DNA from: Apostichopus japonicus
Lineage: Eukaryota; Echinodermata; Holothuroidea; Aspidochirotida; Stichopodidae
DNA length: 64,000 bases
Direction of reading: 5' to 3'
Assembly: GCF_037975245.1 (NCBI RefSeq)
Contig: NC_092582.1
Coordinates: forward strand, 14,010,077 to 14,074,076
In this document: one piece after another, positions 15,301-29,900 of the stretch
How the letters are laid out: every line of letters starts with the position of its first letter
How positions within the stretch are numbered: the first letter of the stretch is position 1
Program-made: the position numbers and the translations under genes
The notes under the pieces: model-generated
The model's database searches: none
Told to the model about the DNA's origin: nothing
What the model saw: only the letters and a program-made list of their open reading frames with translations

Positions 15301-18109
15301 GAAAATCTTCCTAACCAAATTATACACGCCCTTCTCAAGTAAATATTCACAGGAATATATATATATGCTTTCATGTTTTTGATGATTTTTTATTATTAAT
15401 AAAAGCATGTCCTGTCGGTTATACCCTTACAATATAATAATCCATAACTGTAGTATGCTATACGGTACAGAGTAAAGGTGATATTTTATCGGTCGGCTGC
15501 ATGGGTGAGATGCTTGGTGGCCCTTGGCTGGAACTGCTGATCCTGAGCGAGTAACGAATTCTTTCTTAACTCAGGTACATATACGAGCACTTTGAACCGA
15601 GTACAAACGCGAGTACTTGTCAAGGGTACTTGAATCAAACCCGAGCATTTTCGAGTACTTTCGAGCACTATAACACTTTGATACAGCAGTCGTAGACAAA
15701 AACCAATATCAACAACAAAAGACAATAAGAATTGGTATGTTTTGAACTAGGTTTATATTTTATATTACAGTTCATTCATATTCTTTATATTATATCTTGT
15801 ATAAGGCCAGAGTAAAGATTCAGTATTTCAGTATTCAGCAAACATTTATGGACGAGAAATCGGTGGGAAGTCTCGGTTGACGTTTAGATATCTTTTGGTT
15901 ATATTTCTCAAATATAAAATGGAAAGTATAAAAAAACAAAAAAACAGATACAGAGCTTAACTAGTGCTGGGAATTCATTATACAATTCTTGTGAACCTAC
16001 GTGTATGTCTGTTTGTCAATTTGTACATCGTGTGTTTATTCGTTTGGTGTATGTTTGTCTGTCTTTACAATTTTGTAATAATATAATGCCTGTGTGGTTT
16101 TATATATATTTCTTTGTTTGTGTATCTTTCAATTGTATATTTATTAATTATGACTTTGATGAATTGTATTTGCGGTTGTGTATTATTATGTCTGTGTATT
16201 GATTCTTCTCTGTATATTTGTGTGTCTGTATATTTGTGTGTCTTTGCGTTTGTATTCGTATCTTGTTGTATGTGCCATCTTTTTTTAATGATTTTTTTTG
16301 GGTGAAGTTGCATGCATGTATGTATGTATGTGCCTTTCTGTGATTATTTCCCACCTGTCTGTTCAGTGTCCACTTGGCTTGGCTTCCTACCCGATATGAC
16401 ATATTATTTGGAATGTATGGGTGTGTATGTGTGTGTGTGCGTGCCTGGAGGGGGAAGGGTTAGCAGCAGGGGATTCACATACCGTGACGGGTATTGAAGG
16501 TCACGTGGGATCAGAATAATTTGTGAATGGTTCCTCAAAGAATTCGCAAACTGTATCAAATCTATCTTTGAGTTGGATTTGAAACGTAGATTATGACGTC
16601 AATGACACTCAACATCATGAATATTCATTTATTGTAGATAGATTTCAAGTAAGAATGTAATCTGAGTCAATCAAAACTTCGTGGGTATCTCAATCACGTA
16701 CAAAAGGGTTTCTAATTGGAACAATACAACTGACCATATAACAACTGACAATATAACTGATAACTGACAATAACAATATGACATAGAGAAAAAAGACGTT
16801 TTGCGTGTGGCGACTATGTTGGTGACGACGGGGAAAGCTGGTGGCAACGATGGTGACAATAAGGGGGTAGTTGTTGGAGGAAAGAGGAGAACAATAGGTA
16901 CTCCAGTAGTAACTCTGAAGAGGTTTTAGTTGTGGTCCTTGTTTCTTAGCACCGTCTTGCTTGTTTTCATTCTCTGAGTCGTTACCCAGCATCCCTTATT
17001 ATGTGTACATACTGAACACACACAACCCCTTTAATTGACTTAGCTGCTATAAATAACTACGACCATGAAAGGTCCCCTTTAACCAGAGATAACCTATAAA
17101 CTGCTACAAAAATGTATAACTGACCTATAGCTTTACGTTTCTGCAAAAAAAAAAAAAAAAATGTTCAGCATGTTTAAAGAAAAAAATCCTATAGACGTAC
17201 TTATAACAATACACCCTGTAATTAAGCGAGTAGGAGGTGGGATGTATGGTAACCTATCACTAATAACTTAAACCTTCCATAAAAGTGCAAATAGGTTAAG
17301 TACGTACAAAAAAATCTAAGCCCTACATTAAATTTCTCGAAAAAATACCATAATTGAGCGGTTAAGAAAAAAATTTCCTAAGCTTAAGATATTTAAAAAA
17401 AAAATTACCCTTGCGCGAATAAATTTGCACAGAAAACGATGCCCGTGTTAACAAAAAACGTTTAAAATAAGTCTGTGTACACATAGATATAGAGGATTAG
17501 GAGTGGAATGGACTAACACGTAAGTGGACTGATGGATCCAGTCCAGATAACGATCAGAAAGGTTTCAATCAAAAGCTGTCGTTTTTCCCCTTCATTGTTA
17601 GATTGCGTTCCTTTTGTTCACCCCTTCCAAAAGCAGATCACGTGATACTACCGTCACACAGTCCAACCTTCGCCCATCGCCGCCACCAATAATCATAACC
17701 ACTGACCTATCTGAACCTCATAAAATTATCAGTGAAAATAACGATGACATTGAGACCCACCTTTTTCCCCATCGGTAATTTTGAAAACACCCACTTAATC
17801 CAGATGTAATATAGTGACGTCATTGAAGATTTTAGTTCTATAGGATGATATAAATGTCTCAACACCGCCAATCACCTCCTTGATAAAGAAAACACAGCAA
17901 GACAAACACGGATAATATAACGAAACGTGAAATTTGATGTTGTATATTGATGTAAGATATATGTTGTAGGCATGTGATGGTATGTTGTGAGAAAATGTTG
18001 TGTGTGTTTTAGTGAGCGTGTTGTTGGTTAGTTGTGAAGTTTGTGTGTGTTGTCGGGACTTATTGTGTGTAAAGAATGTAATGATAGAAAACCCAAGCAC
18101 TAGAATAAA
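15301..18109. other. No gene recognised
   Basis: Includes a TGTGTGTCTGTATATTTG-rich low-complexity stretch at about 16000-16300, whose long open frames on both strands are composition artefacts. A 100-codon minus frame at 16690-16992 has no recognised domain. Confidence 0.45.
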
Positions 18110-19439
18110 CTAAGCACCTATGGCGCCACCCATCTCATCCTCCTCTTCCTCCTCCGTCTCGTCCTTTGAGCTCAATTCTTTCTCTTCTTCATCTTTGCTC
18201 TTGACCTCGACGGGAGCGAATCGACTGGTCTTCTTTCCCTTTGAACTCTGAAAGAGTTTGAAAAGAATTTGCATATAAATATCCGGACAGTAAATTTATT
18301 TGGGACAATTTTATTTAATAACCAATTTTAACAATGATCAGTTATGGCTTATTGATTCTACTCAACTTTGTACTATCTCATACCTCGATTTAATTTGATT
18401 TACTTAGTTTTGTTTCCAAACTGCTATTTTCTTCCATCAACAAGGTAGAAGGCACCTGTTACCCCTTACCCCCCCCCCCCGCACCCTCCCTCTCGCATCC
18501 CAATACTGCTCTGCGTTGTCGGGAAAATTTTATTTTTTTAAATAGCTTATGGTAGATGGCATATTATTTGTACGTGTTTGCCTTGAAGAATCATTTGTGA
18601 TTAATATAAATATATTTATTTTATATACATCCCATCGACTATTATAATTATTCTAACTTACAGCTTTGTTTTTGGCCGAAGTCTTCTTCTTTTTCTTACA
18701 GCTGTTCCTATTGGCTAATGACATCCTGTCTGCAATCTTCTCCAGAGCCTCCTCGACGGAAAGATCAACCATTAAGTTATCTGCTTCGATCTTCCTCGCC
18801 TTTTGTCTCTCAAATTCCATCCTAAGGCGATCATCTGAAAATAAAGAAGAAAAATGTAAATTGTGGTGTACTTCAGTTCGAGTTGGTCTATTAGTTTTAG
18901 GTATGTCAGCATAGGTAATAGTTTAACAGTTATGGGGTGGCAGGTAAGTGAGTATCGCAACACAAAATTACACATAAATTAAAGTAAGCAACAGTTCGCA
19001 AAGCACCTTCCTACCCAATGCCCCTTCCCCCTCCCCCCCCGCCATACACTAACCTCTACACACATGATCATATAAAAAAAGGCAAAACTAAAACGACAGT
19101 AGCTAAATGAGGAGCTTACTTTCTTTTTGAAATCGAAGGCCGAGGTTTGGTTCTGACCGCGCTTCAAGCCTCATGATAAACCTTCCGAATCGCTTCTTGA
19201 CTCGAGTGGGCGAAACGGCACGGCTGCTAAGGACGCTAAGCTGTATTGCGTCCAGAGGTGGAATTGGCACGGCGACCGGCTCAGGGGATGGTTGAGGGGT
19301 TGGCTCGGGTGTTGGAGCAGGGGTTGGCTGAGGGTTCGGCAGAGGTCTTGGCACAGCAACTGGCTCGGGATGATACATTGGCACTACATCCGGACAGTCC
19401 TCCACCTGGTGATTGAATAATGATGCCGTCGTTTAGTGT

Positions 19440-19510
<71 letters not shown>

Positions 19511-21293
19511 CTGTATAACGTTTCGACAGCCAGACACGTCTTGCTTATACATTTCTTCGTTATTGTTTTGCATATCTGTCTACATGGCGTTCTATGGAAA
19601 ATGCGAACCGACTACTTTTCAGTTGTACACAGCTGTCAAGAGATTTTATCTCTGGGTTAGATACTCAATAAATCTCCCAAGATCAAAATCCTTCTCTTTT
19701 GTTCGGAGTGATTATTATTTCTATTTTAATTTAAAACATGAGCCTTAATCTGTAATGCTCCATTCAACGGGAATAGCTTCTGTATTTATTTTTACCAAAC
19801 GTCATAAAGCAAGGGGGGGGGGGGGGCTCAAAACATTCTTTGTAAGTTATTGATAAAAATACTACATGCGTTAAGTAAGTGTTACTTTTGGAAATTAAGT
19901 ACATTGGGAGGGACGTTCTGTCCACTAATAACAGACGAAAGGTATCTTCTCTACCCCAAGGCTCAATATGTCCCGCTGCAACTTGGTCATCTCCACACTC
20001 CCATTCCACTTTACCTTATCACATACCCTTGCCCGTGCACATACCACTCATTGCCCAATTCCCCACCCGCCACATACACAAACGCCGTCTTGCACCCGTA
20101 ATATTCTGTGCAAGGTATTTCACATAATCACTGACATGGTTGGTACCAGAAAGAACCAACGCCTCTAATAGGTGGCGCGCTTTCATTTCTACGTTATGAC
20201 CAAACATATACCGTCAAGGCTGATTTTGAACGTACAACATACGAGGTCATACCGTTGTATACCAACAAGTGTATCCCAATAAATTTGAATATGATAAGAA
20301 AATTTAACGATGTATATCAATGCGGACACCATATAGGCTTTACAAGAACCCTACTTGGGTAAATAGGTGGCTCATTTGCACCCAGCGATCCCATTCAGGG
20401 CCCTACCCCACCACCATCTTTACGCTAGGCAAAAACCACGGCAGATGGGCATACTTTAGCTGGTAACACCACGGGTATTTGCCATCCTCGACATTCACAA
20501 GGTTATCTTCCCATCTATGGTATCTATCATGTGGAGCCAATCTCGCACAGTGTGTGGCATCATTACATTTTAATCAATGTTGTCTTAACTTCTCAACGCA
20601 TTTTTATAACAAGAGGGTACCTTTAAATTAAACATAACAAAGGGTACTTTTCATTAACAGAGGGACACTTCTAATTTATGCAAGGGACACTTCACAGGCT
20701 TTTCACATAACTGGAGGGAGCACGTAATATGCAAGTAAAAATAAAGGGTGCATGGGTGAACGATGAATAATATATCACGGCATTATACGTATTCCCCATG
20801 CATGTCAACTTGCAAAATTGCATTTATTTCGCTTGTAATACTGTCATATTTCACATACGTCGTACAACGCTCGTACCAGCGATCCCCTTCACCTCACTCT
20901 CCCCACCCAATCAGAAGTAGGCTAACAGAAAGATGATAACATGTCTGTTACAGTGATATCACGAATTATCTGATGAACGCACTTATTTGCTTAAGTGAGG
21001 TAATTTGTTGATGCTTTTGTGTATTTGGATAAATTATTTTCAACATTCCAAGCGATTGCCAGCCACTCATTCTCACTGACCCTCGCGAAATCAGTACCGA
21101 GTTAGCTAAATGACGATTCATCGCAAAGGCTGTTCAGTATCACAGGTTACACTTTTTAACTTACCTTATTGTTTCGGCCAAAGAGTTTCTTCAGAAAGCT
21201 CCTAGTCTTCCTCCTCCCCCTCATCTTCTCCTTAGCAACGTAAATTTCTTCATCAACGAATGCAGGCGCGACTTTGGAGTAAGAACAACCCAT
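18110..21293 (-). CDS. Unrecognised 241-aa protein, predicted N-myristoylated, Pro-rich and acidic
   Basis: Four minus-strand exons join in frame: 21165-21293 (43 codons, donor GTAAGT), 19120-19405 (donor GTAAGC), 18662-18834 (donor GTAAGT) and 18110-18247 (stop TAG at 18110-18112). The total is 726 nt or 241 aa. The N terminus MGCSYSKV is a consensus N-myristoylation site with an adjacent Cys3 for palmitoylation, followed by a basic stretch (KMRGRRKTRSFLKKLFGR), which together predict membrane attachment. Residues about 44-90 are rich in PEP/PxP repeats. Then comes a basic and amphipathic part (RLRMEFERQKARKIEADN, VEEALEKIADRMS), a Lys run (KKKKKT) and a C-terminal Glu/Asp-rich tail ending MGGAIGA. 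I do not recognise the family. Splice sites and phases agree throughout, so the gene model is solid while the role is unknown. Confidence 0.75.
19443..19509. repeat. (TA)n microsatellite
   Basis: TA dinucleotides in the first intron of the unrecognised gene, just upstream of its exon 2. Confidence 0.97.
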
Positions 21294-23968
21294 TTTAGTC
21301 AGATTATGGACGGCTTGGTTAGAAGGAAACCACTTTAGATGCTAAACCAGCGAAGATAAGGCTCAGTGTAAACGTGCATGTATACTGTGTACACATATAA
21401 ACATCGATAGTAGTGGAAATCGTATCTTATTATGACGTAACGCTGTCATGGAACTTTCGGTGACGACACCAAGTTGGGATTAAAAAAAATCTTCTACACT
21501 GTACTCTCATGTTCAATTTCAAAGCACATCTATTGTCAGTATGAGCAGTATGAATATCATGTTTCTATCAGATAAAGGTTGGGAGTAGTTTATACTGTCA
21601 ATACGAGTGCTTTGAGGAGATATAGGACAGTTTAGAGAGGTATTAGCATTAGAAAATTGCATTAAGAAAGTATGAATAATCATAGTCTCAACTGCTTCTT
21701 CAAAAGCCGATGGCAAGATGTGGTCTTTTTGTTCATGACATCGTTTTTTTTATTGGGCAGAGTATTATAAACATTTAATAGCCTTAGATAGTTAATGAAG
21801 TTGTAAGCTCTTCGAGACTGTTATTGTTCGTGTGGTGAAAAGAATACTTTTGTTTAGGTCAGCTTGAAGCGCGCGGATATGCATTCGACAAACGGCGCTT
21901 GTAGGTTTCTGATGCGTGTTGTATGCCGCGTGTGAGCTGTTCGTACAGTAAAACTAATACACGTGTGCCCATCAAAGCATGAAAATCGTCTTTTTAGCAC
22001 AAGTAGTAAGTATAAAGCGTTACCGTTACGTGCGCTGAAGCGCAATGTATTAGTTAAGCAAGCGACGGAATTGTTTGCACTAGCCAGTTGGTATGATAAC
22101 TGTCAATGAAATCGTACTGATAATCTGAACTGTACGACATCAAAGTAGTGTATTAAACAAAAATCATTTCAACCTTTCGGTTTGCGCATGACGGACGGTT
22201 GTCGTACTATAAAATCAAACGTTAAACGAACTAAAACGTACAGTTTGATGATTCTATCGAATCAATTTGTATGCATGGAATAGTTACGATAATTTTGGCA
22301 CTGCTATAGCACTCATAAACTAGCAGGCTAGCCTAACGTAAGCACTGGTGTAAGATTTACCCACGGCCACTGTAGTTTTACTGTTAAATTAAGGTGACCA
22401 GACGATTTTCGGGGGCAGTCACCGCCAATATCAAGTTCGTCCCCGATTAACATGTCTCCCCGAAAATGTCCCTGATTAAACAAGACGTTCCTGAAATTTT
22501 AAATACATTTTATTCACAACAGATTAAGAAATGTTGCAAAATCTACCTTCCTGCACGTTTCACATTAACAACACGTCATTAAAGAACGGATGTACACAAA
22601 TATCTCGTACAGACGATCGCAGAGATCGAAAAAAGAACTACTAAAATGTAGGGTAGGCCTAGCCTACCACATACGCCGAGTAATGGACATGCGTGATAGC
22701 GTTTCCCAGGACATAGAAGTCGTGTAACTCCTGTGCTGACCTGTAGGCCTGCTCTTGATCATGTTATGTCTATGCTCTACCAGACTTGCACTGTTTTGCT
22801 CAAAGGGGAGGGGCACACATTCCACCTTCAACATTATGTCGCAGATTCATATTTAAATAATATGGTCTTCTTCTGTTAAATAGCCAACGTTAGAATATCA
22901 ATTGGTCAGTCTTGAACCATAAGGCAATCCAAATAAAGGAACTTTTATCCGATTTGACATTTAGCATTAGTGTAAACGCACATGTTGAAGCCTATGCTAT
23001 ATACTAACATTGGTTAGTAGCACGCATAGTACAGATCGCGGAGAAAGTTTGATATTGCATCAACGAAGTCATAAGGCACAATGAAGTCAGTCAGTGGCGC
23101 TTCTCATGTAATTGCGAAATGTATAGCATAGTGACGAGATAAAACGTGTCCCCAGGTCTGATGAGAGGGTCTTTTTCTGTACTATAAGAATATAACTTCC
23201 CCGGAACCCGATTCTATTTGTAAAATCAAATAAAGGAAAATGTTAAGCTAAAGTCGGAGAAGCTGACGTCATCATTGACTGAAACATAAGATGAACGGGG
23301 GGGGGGGGGGATTATGTGGCCACCATCACTTCTAGTACTGTTGATCCATATTCAACTAAATATCCCTTTTATCATATGAATCCATTTCGAATTCGAAAGG
23401 TGATTTTATACCATTTGTTTTGCTGAAACAACTTTTGAGGCAATAGTTTAATAAAGACCCTGAAGTGAATCAGAATAGTCCATGAGTAAAGGTAAATAGA
23501 CCATGCATCTAACTATACAGTCCATTCCTCTTTCTCCAACCGGTGGCATACCCAGGATTTGATAGTTGGAAGGGTACAGGGGAAGAGGGAGACCTAGCAT
23601 GGGCTTACCAGCTCAATATTTTGTTCTTTAGGGCGATTCAAACTTTCACTATATTAGGTAGAATTGTAACAAACTGCTGACAAAACGGAGTAGCTGTCTC
23701 AAGTGTTTTGGTGCTGCCGGGTGGGGGCACATACAGGGAAGGGCTTGTTAGGAGACCTAACTTTTCTATATCAGGGTTGAAGGAATTAAAGGAAATAATG
23801 ATTTATTATGTTTATATTGTCAGAGACATTTTTATTTCCTGATATGACTTTAGAAATAAGATGACCAACAAATGTGTATTAACACAGGTAGCAATTAATT
23901 ATGAAAGATTGAAAAGGAAAGCTATAATCAATCACAACAGACAAGGAGTTTCAAGTTTTTATAAACAT
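21294..23968. other. Intergenic; no gene seen
   Basis: Between the start of the 241-aa gene and the 3' end of RPL7A. Contains a G homopolymer near 23300 and no convincing exon. GC-rich ends near 23540-23760 resemble transposon termini but no element boundary could be fixed. Confidence 0.5.
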
Positions 23969-23974
23969 TTTATT
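23969..23974 (-). terminator. RPL7A polyadenylation signal AATAAA
   Basis: AATAAA on the minus strand, 23 nt after the RPL7A stop codon. It is the obvious 3' end signal for the short 3' UTR. Confidence 0.75.
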
Positions 23975-23996
23975 TCCATTTAACCTTTCATATGAC

Positions 23997-26900
23997 TCAG
24001 TTCAGGCCAGCAAGTTCCTTAGCCTTGGCTTTTTCCAATTTGTTGATCTTGGCTTGACTCTTGTTGCCAAGGAGACCACCTCCCCAGTGCTTTCGGATCT
24101 GTTTAGAAAAAGAAAACAAAATAGGTACCGATCATAATAGTTTGTCAGATTTATCAAAGAAAATATTTGAATTTATAGAATATCTCTATGAATTTCTCAT
24201 AAACACTTTGTTGAATTCATGTCGCAACAGATCTTTGAAATCAGTAATCTGTTGCTAACCAAACTAAATAGCAACACTGCACCTGGTCCTACCACTCTTT
24301 TCATAGAACAGGTTCCTACCTTTATCTACTTTGCAAATAAGATTTGGGGCTTAAGATATTATTGTCATTAATGGTTTCAGGCTAACTAGAGCTGAAAGTA
24401 GACTGAAGCCAGCTAAATCAAGTAGGTGGTAGGGTTTGAAGTATAGAAAAAAAAATTAAAATCTGTTTTCTTTATCACTTGATCACATTCACTATAGGAA
24501 TACGACATGAAATTTAGGCTTTCCCTATTATTGACTCCACATAAAAGTTTTTGTAATTCTTTGAAATAGAGGAGCTTAGTCTCAAGGTGTTAACACAAAA
24601 GGTAATGATTGTACTCAGTCTGGGTGAAGGGAATATGTACCATCACACAGCTAATTTTTCCAGGTGAGCAAACATAATACTTCCACAAAAAAAAAAATGC
24701 TCTTTGATGAAATCAAACTAGAGATAAAACTAAGCAAACATTCAAAATTTATCCAACTTCATGGATAAATCAACAAGAAGATTTTAATAGCCTAAGCAAA
24801 ACATTTAAAGAACATTAACCCAGTTGACATCGATGATCACCAACTGTGCTCCACTTCATGGAGCCATGGAATGTCTAACCAGTCAAAACAGATATATATT
24901 CAATCAGCCCTACCTCAGTTTACCAAACAAGATATTGTTTTCAACTAACAATGTGTTATACTTTTTTCCTTCAATGTCAGTTTTTCATGGTTTCTGCCAT
25001 GGGCTTATCCCTTTAGATGGGCTTTTCCCTTTAGATGGGATTATCCCTTTGGGTGGGATTATCCCTTTAATCTATATGAAATACTAACCTCATCTGCTCT
25101 GTCATTGTAGTTTGTCTTCACAGATTCCACAATTTTGCTGAGAGCTGATTTGTCCTCTCTGGAAACAGAAACAAACATAACATTAATCGATTTCATTTCA
25201 TATGCTATATATACAATGGGCTTTAATATCTGAGGATGCGAGAAATGAGTTATTTGCATTTTGTTTTAACTATTTCTGTTAACATTTTCATGGTGGTAAG
25301 AGAAAAAAATAGACTGCTGGTACTGAAAAAAAAATATATTATGATAGAATATATTTTTCAAACTTTGACAAATATTTGGAAAATTTAAGCTCAATAAATG
25401 AAAAATAAAATAACAGAAATTTAATGATATTTAGCATATGTAATCAAAGACATTTCCTGATACATCTAGGAAAGGAAACAGACCAATGATTGAAGCAAAT
25501 AATTGTAACAATGCATCCCAAAATGGCTCAGTGACATGTGTGAACTTGATCCCATCCATCTGTACTACTGTTGCTGATTACTTTGAAATCTTCCTTTTTC
25601 AACTGAAAATGTGTCGTTCTTAATGACCAGGAACACAGTTAGTAGGAAAGTATGTCTGCTCAGCATTAAAAAGCTCGGATTTGTTAACATCACGGTAATC
25701 AGGCTTATTTGGTATGACATCATCGCAGACTAACACCTCTCCAAGGGATGATCTAAATTACAAAGCTGCAGGAGTAACTTCAAGTGTTTTGTAATTAACC
25801 AAGAAAGCTTCATGGCCGTGTCTCTCTCCAACTTTATACTCTGGGCATAAGGAAACCTGTCAAAACCTTGACCATGACAGTGAATAAACCAGCCCCCCAC
25901 CCCACCCCACGGAGGAGCTGAGACGAATAACACCCGGTCAGTGATCCCAAGCAACCTCCCCCCCCCCCCCTAAGTGAAATAATATGTAATAACTTACGGG
26001 TTGACAGAGGCAAAAGCCAGGCTGGTTGCAGTCTTCCTGTGGACAACTTTGCCCAGTCTTGCCTTGCCCTTGACAATGCAGTAAGGTACACCCATCTTCC
26101 TGCAGAGAGCTGGCAGGTACAGGACAAGCTGTTGAAATAAGATTTGCATTTTGAATAACACGTGATAACCACCACCAAGCACAGATAATGTACATACATA
26201 CATACACACAGTGTTCGACTTATGGCCAAAAAATTGCATAGCAACAAATTTTGACAATTGCTATACAATATTTTTGTTGCATAGCAGTTCCCCAATATTG
26301 AATAGCAGTTTTGAAATTACCACAAAACGGACCAAATGTTGGCGATCAATGTGTTAACTAGAAAATGTTTGTTTATTATTATTATTATTTATACTAGTGT
26401 TGCTACGATAATCGTTTTCAATATCGGTATCGGCCGATATTTGCAATATCGGCAGCATATCGGTATCGGTAAAATTTTGCCTAATTGCCGATAACAGCAA
26501 ACCGATATTGAACTTTTCTTTTTAACAGCAGAGCTACCTGTACTTATTTATACTTGCAATGATTTGTTAATCTGCCCAAGACGATCCATTTCTTTAGCGT
26601 CAGTTAAACTCAGATTCATTTTCGATTAATATCCATGGAAACCTGACTCTCCGTAACATCTAAAAACACGTCTACGGCGCGCGAATATAACCATTGACCT
26701 TCGTGAACCTTGGCCTACACACAGCATTAGTGCAGCATATATACACTGTACTAACCATTCATTTCCTCAAAGGCCTCCGTGAAAACCTTGAACATGATGC
26801 ATACAGTAACTGCACAGTTCAGCAGTGTTGGAAAACCTTGTTCAATTTCCTGCGAACACACTGCCGATTTCCCGCCGGTGTTCGCCTGCCTAGCACGCGT

Positions 26901-29900
26901 AACGTGCGAGCATAAAGGCGTGGTGTCCAGGGGCCCGTCTTAAGGCTATGGTGGGGTCACGGGGTAGAACCCCTCGTGGGGATCCTTGGGGCGAAAGCAC
27001 CCGAAAATTTTTGTCATTTTTTGGGATGACTGGCGATGACAAAATTCGCAGTTGAGGATGCAAAATACTGACAACTTTTTTTATTTAAATTGTCACGAAA
27101 CTGATGAAAATTTTAAAATGACAAGTTAAAGTAGCTGTATTATGTTATAAAATGAAAAGAGATTTAATCTGTCTTTCAATCTTTAAAAAGTGCAACTTAC
27201 AAAACTTCCGATATTATGAAACAAACAACGTTCAGCAAAGCCCCGTTTCTAGACTGCCTAACAATGAATAGCGTGCACTATGCGTACATTTTTACAACTG
27301 CAGTGTTTAACCCTATACCCAACTACTGTACCACGGTACATGTGCTGCGAATTTGCCCAGGTACCTTCCCAACAACTGTGAGCTCATCCCCTGTATAACA
27401 CCTGTTTGTTAACATTTTTTGGCACGTTGCCAGGGAACCTTTTAGTTACGTGAGATCCGTAACCGCCGAGGTGGTTAGGCTATTTGCTATACACTTAACT
27501 ATGGTAGGATATTATTTTTTCAGGTTTTTTTTCGCTATACGGTCAAGTCAATAAGTTGTACATTGAGTATAAACTCAATAAATTATAACTTCTACATTGT
27601 GATCGACAGTTCGTAAGTTAAGGTTTGAATGTTTGCTCCCAAATCTGACTAGGAATTTGTATCGCACAAATCGGCAGAAAGTGCGATGCTGATTTGAAAA
27701 CGTCTCGCAAGTTTGTCGTTTTGGATCGCATTTTGCGATGCGATACCGGAAAAATCGAACACTGCATACACATGCATGCATACAAACAGACGTACAGACA
27801 TACACCAGGCATCATGACCTTCCAGCCTCCAAATGGAATCAAACACACTCTTGTAATGAGATAACAAAAATTAATAAATACAACAGTTAAAACCATTTGT
27901 GCTATTTGAAAGCACTCTCTTAAATGATAAAGATTATAGTTTTCCTTCTTCCAAGTATCTGTGTTCTTTATTTCACTGAGATTTATTGTAAAAAAGAAGA
28001 AATATGACATTTCAATTATATTACCATTCATGTTCTAAATTCACCTGATAATTTCCCCTTATTGCAATCCTAGCACACATGATGCAGCACAAGTGCAGTC
28101 CACAGATAACTATAATACTTTATGCATGAAAAGCCCAAGCCTATAAACACTTACAAAGGTAAGGTTTCTTGCAACTTGGTTATTGTCAAACCTTATCTAC
28201 TGTAGAGTGGCAGTCCTCCAAACGTTTGTAATCACCATCTTTACCAATCGGTACAATTCTCACTACCAGTGCCTTGCATTTCTAAAGTATACATTTTTAC
28301 TGGTTTTAAAAATGCCAGCTCCACGTACCTCTAATGGTTCAACATCATGTGCAATGACTACAAGCTGGGCCTTCTTGGATTCGATCAGAGATGTGACCGT
28401 GTTCAGGCCAGATCTCACCACAGGGGGGCGCTTTGTAGGGGTGTCCTCCTTGCCCTTCAGTCTCTCTTCAGCACGGGCACGTAGCCTGGCTTTCTTCTGA
28501 GGCTTTGTCTCCGGTGAGTACTTGGAGAGAAGTTTGAACAACTGGATCGCTGAATTGAAAATGAACAGAATACAAAAAGAGATTATTTTCAACCCAAAGG
28601 TTTCTTTCATGTTTTTACTTGAATAAAAATATGAAGCAGTAACAAACATATTTAATACCATTTAAACACAATAAATAATTCAATCAATAATGTTGAACAG
28701 AGGTGGGATCCTTAGTGCTAGTGTAACATCCAAAATCATATAATTTAAATAAAATATTCTTTGGGTAATTTCAAAAGAAAATGAACTGTAGGAAACAATA
28801 GTTAGGACTGAATCAACTGATATGTTTTAAAGATAAAAAGTTCAGCAAAATTCTATGACTCCTGCTCAGTTTAAGATCAGGTTTGAAATAATGCACAATG
28901 GAAACTAATAAGATCCATTCCTAAATTGCATTTCCAAAATTATTGATATAGACGGTTTCTAGTTTAAACAGATCCTCTGGGGACAACTCAATAATAATCT
29001 AGTTTATGTAATTGTGCCTGCTCAGTTGAAAATAATTTCTACATTAAGTTCAGGTGAAGAAATTCATGACACATCATTGCAGGCTGTATATATATGGTGA
29101 AATCAACTTTACAGTTACGACTGTCAAAGAGTCAAAATGTGGTACCCACTTAAAAACCAAAACAAAACGAAAACTTTATCCACCATAGCTCAAAGTATCG
29201 GGGGAATTATTTAGTATTCAACATTTGCGCGGCAGCTTTGAAGTTCCTATCTTACAACATAATATAGTTCCTGTGTAAAAATGCTGCAATATTACATCTT
29301 TGCACTTTATATAGCAACTTGTTCATTCTGCACAACATCTTGCAAAACCGGTTAAATTATTCCCTTAATGCTCGACGAATCATCTGTTAGAGGCAAACTT
29401 AGCTCACTCACCTGTCTGCCTGTCAAGCGTCTGGGAAAACTGGTTGATGGATGGAGGTACCTTCAGTCGCTGAACCAAGATAGCCCTCTGGCGCTGAAGA
29501 CGAACATACTTTGGCCAGCGGACAAAGCGGGTTACATCTCGCTTGGGTTGGATGTCGTTACCTTTAATAGAAATGTGAAAGAAAATGTGTGACGCTGTCA
29601 AAACTATGATGAACAGTGGATCATTTTATGTCTCCAACGAATTGGGGGATATATACTGTAGGCTGTAGCCTAATTTGATCACTCACATTTCCATCACATT
29701 CCCATGTTTGTTTTGCTATTTCACCAAACCTTAGTATTTCTCAAACTAAAGATGGCAACTGATCAAACTGAACCACAATCCTAAATTAATTTCCAAATAA
29801 ATGTTAATCAGCAACTAATTGATTCCCAATCAGTTCTCAACATAACCTGTGTAAATCACACTTTAATTCACATGACAAAATTGTCCAACTTCATTATTTA

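Noticed and set aside
16690-16992. 100-codon minus-strand frame starting MLGNDSENENKQ
   Set aside because: The first 30 codons look gene-like but no domain, downstream exon or clear donor was found.
25834-26295. 153-codon minus frame
   Set aside because: Wrong frame over RPL7A exon 5 plus intron; the true frame reads [13 protein letters not shown].
28857-28910. Possible fifth box C/D snoRNA (CTGAGCAGG) in RPL7A intron 3
   Set aside because: A D-box and stem-like GCAGG are present, but no C box lies upstream at a sensible distance.
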